Positions 17,644 through 25,327 of a DNA stretch of 56,843 nucleotides are shown one piece after another. The notes under the pieces are model-generated. The model searched no databases and was not told the DNA's origin. It worked only from the letters and a program-made list of their open reading frames with translations. Position 1 is the first letter of the stretch, and every line of letters starts with the position of its first letter. Source of the DNA: Syntrophobacter sp. SbD1 (lineage in GTDB: Bacteria > Desulfobacterota > Syntrophobacteria > Syntrophobacterales > Syntrophobacteraceae); the NCBI GenBank assembly GCA_900290365.1, contig OMOE01000109.1, forward strand, positions 1 through 56,843, in the 5' to 3' direction. Both the position numbers and the translations under genes were made by a program.

Positions 17644-18090
17644 ATGAAAAAAAGGAAGTTAGTCTCGTGCCTTGCAATCGCGGTTGTTTTCATGTTCTCT
17701 GCGGCGTTACTGGCAATGGCGGCGCAGCAGGTGCCTGAAACAATCACCATCAAACCTCCGATTTGGTCCACTCTGACCAAGACGCCGGTGGAGTTCAGCC
17801 ATAAAAAGCATTCGGCGGAGTACAAGATCGCCTGCGATCAATGCCACCATGTAATTAAAGATGGCAAGAATATCTGGAAAGAGGGCGATGAGGTTCAAAA
17901 ATGTGAGAAATGCCACACCGAAGCCACAACCCAGGGAGAAATGAAACTCCCACCCGATCAGAAGAAACTCAACCTTAAGATGGCATTCCACAACAGGTGT
18001 CAGAACTGCCACAAAAAGGTGAAGGCGGAAAAGCCTGAGTCCAAGGCCCCAACTACCTGTGCTGGGTGCCATCCGGCCAAGGCCCAATAG
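17644..18090 (+). CDS. Tetraheme class III cytochrome c (cytochrome c3 type)
   Basis: A 148-residue periplasmic electron carrier. Signal peptide at residues ~1-27 (KKRK start, hydrophobic core, AMAAQQ cleavage). Four haem-attachment motifs: CDQCHH, CEKCH, CQNCH and CAGCH, with distal His supplied by the FSHKKHS and AFHNR segments, the typical class III pattern. It shuttles electrons from periplasmic hydrogenases or formate dehydrogenases to membrane complexes in sulfate reducers and syntrophs. Strong AGGAGG ribosome-binding site. Its 3' side faces the ferredoxin gene across a large palindrome. Confidence 0.95.
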   Translation: MKKRKLVSCLAIAVVFMFSAALLAMAAQQVPETITIKPPIWSTLTKTPVEFSHKKHSAEYKIACDQCHHVIKDGKNIWKEGDEVQKCEKCHTEATTQGEMKLPPDQKKLNLKMAFHNRCQNCHKKVKAEKPESKAPTTCAGCHPAKAQ

Positions 18091-18143
18091 AACTGTGTCC
18101 ATCCGGAAACCCCCGGCTTTGACACTTGCAGTTTCCAGCTGGT

Positions 18144-18310
18144 GCCCATCCCCGCAGTTTCCAATTCGGAAAGGAGGCATTTTTCGTTCTGGCCAGGAAA
18201 TCGAGGGTTGCGCGGAGGCGTACATGTGTACGCTGCACAAGCAAACCCGAAGATTGACGCCGCCAGAGCGGAAAAGGACCCTTTCCGGATGGAAACCAGC
18301 GCGGCTGGGC
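18144..18310. repeat. ~165-bp imperfect palindrome
   Basis: The left half (18144-18224) realigns with the reverse complement of the right half (18227-18310) over nearly its whole length: GCCCA, GTTTCCA, CGGAAAGG, TTTT, TCTGGC, AATC, GGGTT and GCGTACA occur in the same order with only small gaps. The centre is GCGTACA-TG-TGTACGC (18218-18233). No ORF on either strand looks genuine. It could be a structured mobile repeat, a folded RNA or a very long terminator, since T6 follows its right end. Confidence 0.8.
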
Positions 18311-18316
18311 TTTTTT
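18296..18316 (+). terminator. Probable rho-independent terminator for the cytochrome gene
   Basis: CCAGC (18296-18300), GCG loop, GCTGG (18304-18308), then T6 at 18311-18316. It forms the right edge of the large palindrome, about 205 bp after the cytochrome stop codon. Confidence 0.55.
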
Positions 18317-18328
18317 GACCGAACCAAC

Positions 18329-18366
18329 AAAAAAAAGCCGCTTCCTCCAATGGAGTCAAGCGGCTT
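18329..18366 (-). terminator. Rho-independent terminator of the ferredoxin gene
   Basis: On the minus strand AAGCCGCTT (18366-18358) pairs with AAGCGGCTT (18343-18335), with a nested CTCCA/TGGAG stem, followed by T8 (18336-18329). It lies 38 bp beyond the ferredoxin stop. Confidence 0.85.
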
Positions 18367-18403
18367 GTGTGCGAATAGAACCCTGGACAATGACGAGCGC
18401 AGG

Positions 18404-18592
18404 CTAGACTTCTTCGACTGTGATCGCGCCCTGCTCGCAGACTTCAACGCAGCTTTCGCAGCCCAGGCACTCATCCTCGTTGACAGCTTCAGCCTTACCA
18501 TCGATCAGTTCGTATACGTCAACGGGGCATACATCTACACATTCAGCGTCGCCAGTGCACTTGTCCTTGTCAACTGTTACTTTGAAGCTCAT
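18404..18592 (-). CDS. Small 2[4Fe-4S]-type ferredoxin with an Asp in the first cluster motif
   Basis: A 62-residue cytoplasmic electron carrier. ATG 18592 is chosen because GGAGGA (18602-18597) precedes it and MSFKVTVD is the normal ferredoxin start; the longer open frame upstream is not coding. Second motif Cys42-x2-Cys45-x2-Cys48-x3-Cys52 is classical. The first reads Cys12-x2-Asp15-x2-Cys18-x3-Cys22-Pro: the second Cys is Asp, as in Pyrococcus furiosus ferredoxin and Desulfovibrio africanus ferredoxin III, where the cluster interconverts between [3Fe-4S] and [4Fe-4S]. A possible minus-strand -35 (TTGACT, 18711-18706) lies upstream, with a poor -10. Confidence 0.93.
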   Translation of the reverse strand: MSFKVTVDKDKCTGDAECVDVCPVDVYELIDGKAEAVNEDECLGCESCVEVCEQGAITVEEV

Positions 18593-18863
18593 TTTTTCCT
18601 CCACTTGGGTTTTGAGAATTTGGTCACAAATCGCTTCAGGAATTGCGAACAATCCCGTTGCATCCGTTAAGTGATTGGCCTGTTCGTACCCCCATCCAAA
18701 CTTAAAGTCAAGCCGGAAAATCGCAGGGAAATTGCAAAATGTATCCACTGAGCGCCAGCCAAAAAAACACCTCGCCAGAGGCATTAAAAAAAGGCAAACG
18801 CAGAAAGGCAAAAGCAAAAGAAAACGTCGGGGCAGATTCATCCTGGTCCTTCCGTCATTGGAC

Positions 18864-18892
18864 TTGACTACGAATTTGCCCGATGGTAATCT
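18864..18892 (+). promoter_or_regulatory. Probable sigma-70 promoter of tRNA-Pro
   Basis: TTGACT (18864-18869), 17-bp spacer, TAATCT (18887-18892); the predicted start is a few bases before the tRNA at 18903. Confidence 0.6.
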
Positions 18893-18902
18893 GGGTGTTT
18901 GT

Positions 18903-18977
18903 CGGGACGTGGCGCAGCCTGGTTAGCGCGCTTGCTTGGGGTGCAAGAGGACGGAGGTTCAAATCCTCTCGTCCCGA
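18903..18977 (+). tRNA. tRNA-Pro, anticodon GGG
   Basis: Acceptor stem CGGGACG (18903-18909) pairs with CGTCCCG (18970-18976), discriminator A at 18977. D arm GCGCAGCCTGGTTAGCGC, anticodon stem CTTGC/GCAAG with loop TTGGGGT (anticodon GGG), T arm GAGG-TTCAAAT-CCTC. CCA is not encoded. The sequence closely follows bacterial tRNA-Pro. Its 3' end is immediately followed by the stop codon of an integrase remnant on the other strand, marking it as a former phage or island attachment site. Confidence 0.96.
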
Positions 18978-18978
18978 C

Positions 18979-19324
18979 TCAGTTTAGAGAACACTGGCTA
19001 ACAAGGTTGGCTAACAATTTACCTAAAGGGAATAAGGGGAACTCCTCGACGCGGGTGGGTATCTCCTTTTTTATTATGGAGGGCAGAAAGGAAATTGCCG
19101 TCTCCAAAGCCCCTTTCATGGTATGGGTATAATGTTTTTTCATCGTATTTTCGTTCCCGTGGCCGAGCATATCAGCAACAGATTTGTCTACCGCGCCCTC
19201 ATGCCTCAAGACGCTCGTGAATAAGTGCCTGAGATCATACATCGTTACGTGATAAGGAATTTCCGCCCGCTTACTGCATTTTTGAATGAACTTTTCAACT
19301 GACGGACCGGCTCCCCCCTGTACT
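18979..19324 (-). pseudogene. C-terminal remnant of a tyrosine recombinase (integrase)
   Basis: The frame is open from just after a TGA near 19325 but has no proper start; about 115 residues remain of a usual 350-400. The catalytic core end is recognisable: HVTMYDLRHLFTSVL (box II HxLR-type, here YDLRH), ADMLGHGNE (the second His region) and MKKHYTHT carrying the nucleophilic Tyr. The N-terminal arm- and core-binding domains are gone. The stop codon lies 2 bp from the tRNA-Pro 3' end, the usual geometry for an island integrase beside its attL. Two direct GGCTAACAA repeats (18996-19004, 19009-19017) lie in its 3' end. Confidence 0.85.
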
Positions 19325-19378
19325 CAACTAACAAAATCGCCTGAGAAGTTAATGTATATCTCCTCTTTTGTTGGTTGA
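19324..19378. repeat. Inverted repeat bounding the integrase breakpoint
   Basis: Left arm 19324-19336 and right arm 19366-19378 are 13 bp, 12 complementary, 29 bp apart. The left arm coincides with the point where the integrase frame breaks, and 25 bp to the right the eCIS operon's last gene ends. It may be an arm-type recombinase site or the scar of a small element. Confidence 0.6.
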
Positions 19379-19402
19379 CACGCAGAACCTAAGGCCACCA
19401 CG

Positions 19403-20491
19403 TCACATCCCGACGCTGCCCGTTTCGTGAGCAGACCCCAATATCGTGATTTTGCCATCCCAGTCCAATAGTACCAATTGATCTTCGGCAATTCCGAGGT
19501 TGAATACTCTTGATTTATCCCAAATACAGTGGGGATGCTCGCCATTCTCCGGGTGTACCACAAACACCTTACCGTGATCATCATGAAATAGAAGCCTACC
19601 GTCGGAAAGAAAAACACTCGACATACCTCGAGCGGTAGTAGGAGCTTCGGGAAGATTTTCAAACTCCACGTAAGAAATCAGTTTGGAAGTTCCATCGTTT
19701 ATGTCTATTATTTGGTAGTTTAACCCATTGCAGATGTGTAAATATCCTTGAGTATCCAGTACGCCTTGGGGATTGCGGTTGTTCTTCAGCGCGATCTCAT
19801 CTTGAACCACCCCATCGTCCACGAGCAGTGAAATGAGCCCACTCTCTTGAGTATTGAGCCAAACGTGCCTGTCGACGACAGCGATAATATCCCCCAGTCT
19901 GTGTTCGGATTCATGTCTCCATCTCACCTGACCGCTCTCGACATCAAGGCAAACCACACTGGAGACCGTCATCCGTGGCCTGACGATCAGACAGTCCTCA
20001 AAAGGAAGCAGCATGGGGAAGGCTTCCGGCAAGGACCAAAGTGGCCGCGACGTTTCGGCCTCTACGATTTGGGTCGACCAAGCACCTTTCTCTTCCCGCA
20101 GCAGCAGCAGACGGCCCTCTGGAAGGCCCCAGGCGGATACGCAGTTCCCTTGAATTCCGGTTGAAAATACTGAAATGGGCTCCGAACCCGACGGCCACCG
20201 GTAGACCACTCCTTCGTGGTCGACCAGGACCGGATCGCTGCCATAACCGGGACCATATCCGGCCAAATGGAGATCCAAACGCCGCCACATCTTCGGTGGT
20301 TGAGAGGAAATCTCCACCATCCCCTCGTCGCCGTTGTAAAAGACGACCCCCGCCCCCCGGATCAACAGGCGGCTCTGGCCGGTTTGAAGATGGACGGGCA
20401 CTGTGGCGCGAAGATGGAAATCCTTCCCGAATGAAACGGCTCTCGGTTCATAATCGAGGGCATGGGGCACATACCGCATTGAATGGCTCAT
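19403..20491 (-). CDS. Beta-propeller (PQQ/WD-like repeat) protein, last gene of the eCIS operon
   Basis: A 362-residue soluble protein with no signal peptide, built of about seven blade-like units ending in GxxxW or similar (e.g. VYRWPSG, RPLWSLPE, GQVRWRHE, HVWLNTQE, LLDWDGK). Each unit has a Gly-rich turn and a 'cargo-readout' strand pattern (VCLDVESGQVRW, LLFHDDHGKVFVV) like PQQ-type propellers. The ATG at 20491 lies 17 nt after the effector stop, so the two are co-transcribed. Plausible roles are effector chaperone, loading adaptor or immunity protein; nothing in the sequence decides between them. Confidence 0.8.
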   Translation of the reverse strand: MSHSMRYVPHALDYEPRAVSFGKDFHLRATVPVHLQTGQSRLLIRGAGVVFYNGDEGMVEISSQPPKMWRRLDLHLAGYGPGYGSDPVLVDHEGVVYRWPSGSEPISVFSTGIQGNCVSAWGLPEGRLLLLREEKGAWSTQIVEAETSRPLWSLPEAFPMLLPFEDCLIVRPRMTVSSVVCLDVESGQVRWRHESEHRLGDIIAVVDRHVWLNTQESGLISLLVDDGVVQDEIALKNNRNPQGVLDTQGYLHICNGLNYQIIDINDGTSKLISYVEFENLPEAPTTARGMSSVFLSDGRLLFHDDHGKVFVVHPENGEHPHCIWDKSRVFNLGIAEDQLVLLDWDGKITILGSAHETGSVGM

Positions 20492-20508
20492 TTTTCTCCC
20501 CCAAGTGG

Positions 20509-23500
20509 TCAGGGCGTCCCCGAAGTGATCCCTCGGGCGCTGGAAACTTCGAGCAGGTTGGCGTTTGCAAATTCCTGCAATATAGCCATCCTTACAGACT
20601 GCGGCTGATTTTCAAGCACTTTTTGCAGCGCTTCTTGCATGGCGCTGCGGATCTCCGCCTCGGGGACCGGAGCCGGCGAACGAAAGACCCAGCGGATGTT
20701 GCGCAGTCCCGTAGGGTCAGTGAAGTTGTTGGTGCGGAGGAGCACATCCCGGCTGAACTGACTTTTCAGGGAGTCCGGGAACCAGTTGGTCCAATCCTTC
20801 AATTCCACCCGGGTACCGTCGCTCAGGACGATGTCGTAGCGCCGCACCTTCTCGCCCGTTTCCGTCTGCAATACCTCCGTCGATTCAAAGGACTGGACAT
20901 TCTCCAACCCGACGCCGGCCTTGGCGTACTCCATGACCCAGACCCCACCCCGCCAACTGGTCCGGCCTGTGGTCATGGGTTGCAGGACATCGAACCCTCC
21001 GGGCTTGTTGGCCTCCATGATCTCGCCAAACGTGCGCAGCACGAAGTTACGCTCCGCGGCCGACCGCGCCTGGTTGAAGATCATATTCAAGTCAATCCGC
21101 TCTCCATTGGGTCCGGGTCTGGAAGCGAAAAGGAGGCCGCGCAATTCCGGCACCCCCAAGCCTTGTTCGCCGTAAGTGATACGCAAAGCCTCGCCGATCT
21201 CGGCGTCGGTCATGCTCGACAGCGCTCCCGCGCGAACCTTCTTCATCTCGTCGGGCCCGCCGATTCGCTTGGTCACGCGTCTCAAAGCCTCTCGAGCCAG
21301 TCGATCGAGTTTCGGCGTTTCATAACTTTCAGCCTGCTGGATCTGTTTTTCCGCGTTGTCCAGATCGTACCGCAGCTTTCGAAGGATGGAGGGTTTGGTC
21401 GTGACCAGGGGCTTGCGATTTCTGATCTTTTCAATGGTGGTATCCGTAAACCCCAACCGGTCCGCACGGGCCAAGAGGTCCTTCTGACGCTGGCTCAGCT
21501 TTTCTTGTTGCGCCTTGAGCCGCGCCGACAATTCGACCTCTCCCTCCGGCTCGGGAGGAGGCGCAGGAACGCCGCCCGTGCCCACCGGACGGAAGGACAA
21601 CACGCGGCCACTGAAGTGAACCTGGATCACGCCGTCCTTGTCGGGTTTGCTAACGTTTTTCTCTCCGTAGAATTCCTTGATCTTGTCTTCCTTGCCCGGT
21701 TCGTAGTAGTAGCTGTCCGGTTTCGTGACATCCGGCACTATGTGCGCAGCCTTGAGAAATTCGGCCTCCTTGAGTGAATTCAGCGCTTCCTCGATGCCGC
21801 CACGTTCGGCAGCCGCTTCCCGCTTCACCGCGGCCTCTTCGGGCTGCCCCCTGAAGGCATCCTCGATCGCCTGCACAAGCTCCTTTTCTTTTTCCAACAG
21901 CTCGCGCTGCTGAGACATCAGTTCCGGAGCGGCTTGATTGGCCTCGTCGGGTTTATCGAGGAGTCCCGACAATCGTGTCTGCACCTGCTGGGTTTGCGTG
22001 ACCAATTCCGAGTAGCGTGATTCCAGGCGCGAGAGCGTACGGCCCCTGGCCCAAATGCCGAGTTGGTTAGTGTACGGCCGGGACAGGAACCCCCCCACTT
22101 CCAGCATGGTCAGCATGAGAATGTTTTCATACAGCACAAGGTAGAGCTCTTTGCCTTCCGGATACCGGCCGGTCTTGCGCTTGTACTGTTCCAGGCTTAA
22201 GCCGATGAAAAACCCGCCGACGAGGGAAATCCTCAATCCCGCCGCCGCGGCCTGTGCACCCTTGCTCGCCAAAAAAGCTTCCTCTCCCCCCGCGACACCA
22301 GTGGCAATGCCCTTCGAGACCGCTCCGAAGATCGCATTCAAGCCACGGAAGAGGCCGAAAGTGGCGATGTTGATCCCGGCCTGGGCGGCCAAATCGCCTG
22401 CGCGGCCGCCCGGGGCATTGGGATCGAGGGGGTTTTGACCGGTCAGCAGGTAGTCCTTGCCCACGGATAGAGACGTGAAGATCAATCCGCTGGCGACAAC
22501 CTCCGTGATCGCATAGGCCGCGCCTTCGGTGGTTCCCCAAATCCATGCCGCGATACCCGCGCCCGCTCCGCCGGAGATCACGATCAAAACCACTGAAATT
22601 ACCGCTGCCCCCCCTATAGTAACCACGGTCATGATGGTTTTGGTCCGGTCCGATAGCGCCATCCTGTTCGCGTACATCTGCTCGGCCAAATTGGTGAAAT
22701 CCGAGGTGGCGCCGCTCAGCGGACCGGGCAGGAATCCGGAGGTCTCCTTGGTATGCGGATAGGTGTTGCCGTGCAACACCTTGAATCCCAATTTTCGATA
22801 GGTCTGATCGCGGATTGAGTCGCCGATGTCCCCTTCCAGGTGCGTGGCCACGATGTCCCATGAGTTCAGCTTCCTGAGTACTCCATCCAATTGGCCGGCC
22901 GTTTGGAGCGCATAGAACTGCAGCAGGCCGAGCGTGACATCGTCGACTTTATTACCCTGGACGATCAGGACCGCTTTGGAGACATTCCCTAGGGTTGCCT
23001 CCGCCACGGAACTCTTGTCCTCCGGGACACCGATAAATTGCAGCAAATTCTTCCGATCCGGGGCTGTGCGCAAAGGAAGCATCAGTACGAACTGCTTCAT
23101 CTTCTCCAGGGAATTGCCCATCTCCATAAGCTGATCTACGGAACCGCGAAGGGAGTTGTACATGATCTGCTGGCCGGTGTTTTCCACCATCAGGACGATT
23201 TCGTCCGCCACCTGGTTGGCCAGATGGCTGTGATCCTGCAGCAGTTTCTTGAATTGCGGATCGCCATTCGGCCGGTCGGTCTCGATATATAGGTAGTCCC
23301 GGACCAGTCCGCCCATGCGCGGTGAGTGGGTCAAAAAGAAATTCAGAGGCCCCTGCTGCGTGCCTTCGATCGGTTCGCCGCTGGGATCCAATTTGTAAAT
23401 CATGTCGGGAGTGTTCCACTCATCCGCCCGCTTGAAGAATCGGTCCTTGGCCTGAAAATACTGCCAATCCAAGGTGTTGAACCGGCTCAATCCTCGAACG

Positions 23501-25263
23501 CGAAGCGCTTCGAACGGCTTATTGGGCTTGGTTTCGATCTCGGTTTCGGTCTTAAGGATCTCATCATAGGACAATGTGTCCAACTCGGCCCAGCGAGCCA
23601 CAGCCTGCTCGTGCGTCAATGGCTTGCGTCCGTAATCTCCCAGGTTCATATTATAGACTTCGCATTCCTGTGGGTCCCCTGGAATCCCCTCTAGAGCATC
23701 GAATTCGGAACGATAATAGCGATTCGCAAGAATCTGAAGGGAATCCAGACGCCGGCCGTCCATGTAAACGCCGACCAGGCGGCTGCCGGGGTAATCTCCG
23801 AGGACCTCGGTGCTATAATCACCCCGACGGATGTTTTGGGAAAGGCGGCGCAGATGATCCCGGGTCATGGCGAAAGCGACGAATTTTCCGTCCGAGGTCA
23901 TGATGCAGGCCCAGACGCTTTGAGTGTGGGTGGCCGCAAATTGATCGAACTTGTCCACGCTGTCGAACGTCCACACCCTGGGTTCGAAGACTTTCGGCTT
24001 GGCTGGGGGCTCCTTTTCGGGATCGAGACGGATCGGTCCGAGCCTCACTTCCCCCAACTCGCCCGGGAGAGGTCTGGGATCATAGCTATTCTCTATCGTA
24101 CCCGGCACTCGCCGGGTGCTGGTTTTCGAATTCGCCTGGCTGATGGAGACACTACCCGAAAATCGGTAATCGTGTTTCACCGTGATCGGCACCTGAGAGT
24201 AATCGCTGAAAGACTGTTCCACCCAACGATCAATGGAAACTTCAATGTCGAAGTCTGCGGTCACGGAGATTTCGACTTCGCCTTTCCGGTCCTCGAGCTT
24301 CCGGCTGAGTGACATGTTCAGGATCTGGCGATTAGGTGCAGGAGTCCAACTGTATACCACCCACGGTTCCCCGTTGTAGGATAGGATCGCCTGGCCCGCC
24401 GCAATGTCCTGGTCGAGCACTAATCCTTGCCCCAAATCCATGTGCGGGGAAAAGGCGACAGTCTGCTGCCGCTGCAAGCGAGCGTCGGGCTCGGCCCGGA
24501 CGGAAACCCTTTCGCCCGTCGCAAGTCGGCTTGCGGCCCAGCCTGCTTCCCGTTCAGCTCCAGTGTCCTGACGCGACTGCACCGGTGCCTGCCCCTGCTG
24601 CACCACGTGCGTCAATTCATGTGCCAGGAGATGCTTGCCCGCCTCGCTGTCGGGCGCATACTGCTCTGGCGAGAAGACGACGTCCTTCCCCCGCGTGAAT
24701 GCCAGGGCGTTCACGGCTTGAGTCGCTTTCTGCGCAGCACCGTCGCGGTGTATGCGCACCGTGCCCAGATCATAGCCCAACAGGGGCTCGAAATACTGGC
24801 GTGTGGATTCGGCGAGCGGTTCTCCGGGACCCAAGTGCTCAAGCACCGGCAAATCCGGGGGAGGCCCCTCGACGGCGGGCAGTCGCTTGACCTGAATCGA
24901 CTCACCCTCAGGCTCCTCTTCGGGCTCTTCGCGCGCTTCGTCCCGGTTCTCACTTCGCCGTTGGATGAGGGGCATCGTTGCTGCAGCGACAGGAGTCGGC
25001 CTGAGGGGCAACTTCCCGGTGGACGGGGCTCTTCCTGTCAAATAGTCCGCTACCCGATCGGCCTCCGTTTCACTCGGATCTTGCGGAAGGCCGATCTTCG
25101 GCTTCATCTGGAACGAAGCACAACGAGGACACCCCCCTCCGCAGGGGCAGACTTTGCGAGAGAGCATTGGGCCGGACAACGCTTCGGAGACCGCCGCAGG
25201 TTCGGGACGACGATGGATTATTCGTGCGGGGGCCAAGCTGCGGCGCTGTTGGGATGCAAACAT
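20509..25263 (-). CDS. DUF4157-type eCIS effector with C-terminal candidate PD-(D/E)xK nuclease
   Basis: 1584 residues from ATG 25263, which has a GGGAGGGAG ribosome-binding site. An open frame runs 58 codons further upstream, but that part overlaps the preceding gene and is not conserved-looking. Order: disordered Arg/Pro N-terminus; Cys-rich CPCGGGCPRC (Cys39-Cys48); DUF4157 (~150-225) with zincin motif H215-E-L-T-H219-VVQQ; a long unassigned region (~300-870); a strongly hydrophobic Gly/Ala segment (~876-945); coiled coil (~1070-1140); and a C-terminal domain with RYDIVLSDGTRVELKDW, giving Asp1477...Glu1487-x-Lys1489, the PD-(D/E)xK spacing. DUF4157 is the usual eCIS cargo leader; the nuclease reading is my inference. 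Confidence 0.88.
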   Translation of the reverse strand: MFASQQRRSLAPARIIHRRPEPAAVSEALSGPMLSRKVCPCGGGCPRCASFQMKPKIGLPQDPSETEADRVADYLTGRAPSTGKLPLRPTPVAAATMPLIQRRSENRDEAREEPEEEPEGESIQVKRLPAVEGPPPDLPVLEHLGPGEPLAESTRQYFEPLLGYDLGTVRIHRDGAAQKATQAVNALAFTRGKDVVFSPEQYAPDSEAGKHLLAHELTHVVQQGQAPVQSRQDTGAEREAGWAASRLATGERVSVRAEPDARLQRQQTVAFSPHMDLGQGLVLDQDIAAGQAILSYNGEPWVVYSWTPAPNRQILNMSLSRKLEDRKGEVEISVTADFDIEVSIDRWVEQSFSDYSQVPITVKHDYRFSGSVSISQANSKTSTRRVPGTIENSYDPRPLPGELGEVRLGPIRLDPEKEPPAKPKVFEPRVWTFDSVDKFDQFAATHTQSVWACIMTSDGKFVAFAMTRDHLRRLSQNIRRGDYSTEVLGDYPGSRLVGVYMDGRRLDSLQILANRYYRSEFDALEGIPGDPQECEVYNMNLGDYGRKPLTHEQAVARWAELDTLSYDEILKTETEIETKPNKPFEALRVRGLSRFNTLDWQYFQAKDRFFKRADEWNTPDMIYKLDPSGEPIEGTQQGPLNFFLTHSPRMGGLVRDYLYIETDRPNGDPQFKKLLQDHSHLANQVADEIVLMVENTGQQIMYNSLRGSVDQLMEMGNSLEKMKQFVLMLPLRTAPDRKNLLQFIGVPEDKSSVAEATLGNVSKAVLIVQGNKVDDVTLGLLQFYALQTAGQLDGVLRKLNSWDIVATHLEGDIGDSIRDQTYRKLGFKVLHGNTYPHTKETSGFLPGPLSGATSDFTNLAEQMYANRMALSDRTKTIMTVVTIGGAAVISVVLIVISGGAGAGIAAWIWGTTEGAAYAITEVVASGLIFTSLSVGKDYLLTGQNPLDPNAPGGRAGDLAAQAGINIATFGLFRGLNAIFGAVSKGIATGVAGGEEAFLASKGAQAAAAGLRISLVGGFFIGLSLEQYKRKTGRYPEGKELYLVLYENILMLTMLEVGGFLSRPYTNQLGIWARGRTLSRLESRYSELVTQTQQVQTRLSGLLDKPDEANQAAPELMSQQRELLEKEKELVQAIEDAFRGQPEEAAVKREAAAERGGIEEALNSLKEAEFLKAAHIVPDVTKPDSYYYEPGKEDKIKEFYGEKNVSKPDKDGVIQVHFSGRVLSFRPVGTGGVPAPPPEPEGEVELSARLKAQQEKLSQRQKDLLARADRLGFTDTTIEKIRNRKPLVTTKPSILRKLRYDLDNAEKQIQQAESYETPKLDRLAREALRRVTKRIGGPDEMKKVRAGALSSMTDAEIGEALRITYGEQGLGVPELRGLLFASRPGPNGERIDLNMIFNQARSAAERNFVLRTFGEIMEANKPGGFDVLQPMTTGRTSWRGGVWVMEYAKAGVGLENVQSFESTEVLQTETGEKVRRYDIVLSDGTRVELKDWTNWFPDSLKSQFSRDVLLRTNNFTDPTGLRNIRWVFRSPAPVPEAEIRSAMQEALQKVLENQPQSVRMAILQEFANANLLEVSSARGITSGTP

Positions 25264-25327
25264 TTGCTTCTTCTCCCTCCCTACTCGACAGGTCCAGGAA
25301 CCTGGCGTTGCGGCCCCACTTCTGTAG

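Noticed and set aside
20041..21777. Long plus-strand open frame opposite the effector C-terminus
   Set aside because: Arg/Pro-rich composition, no domain pattern, and fully antisense to a gene with clear motifs; a GC-driven shadow.
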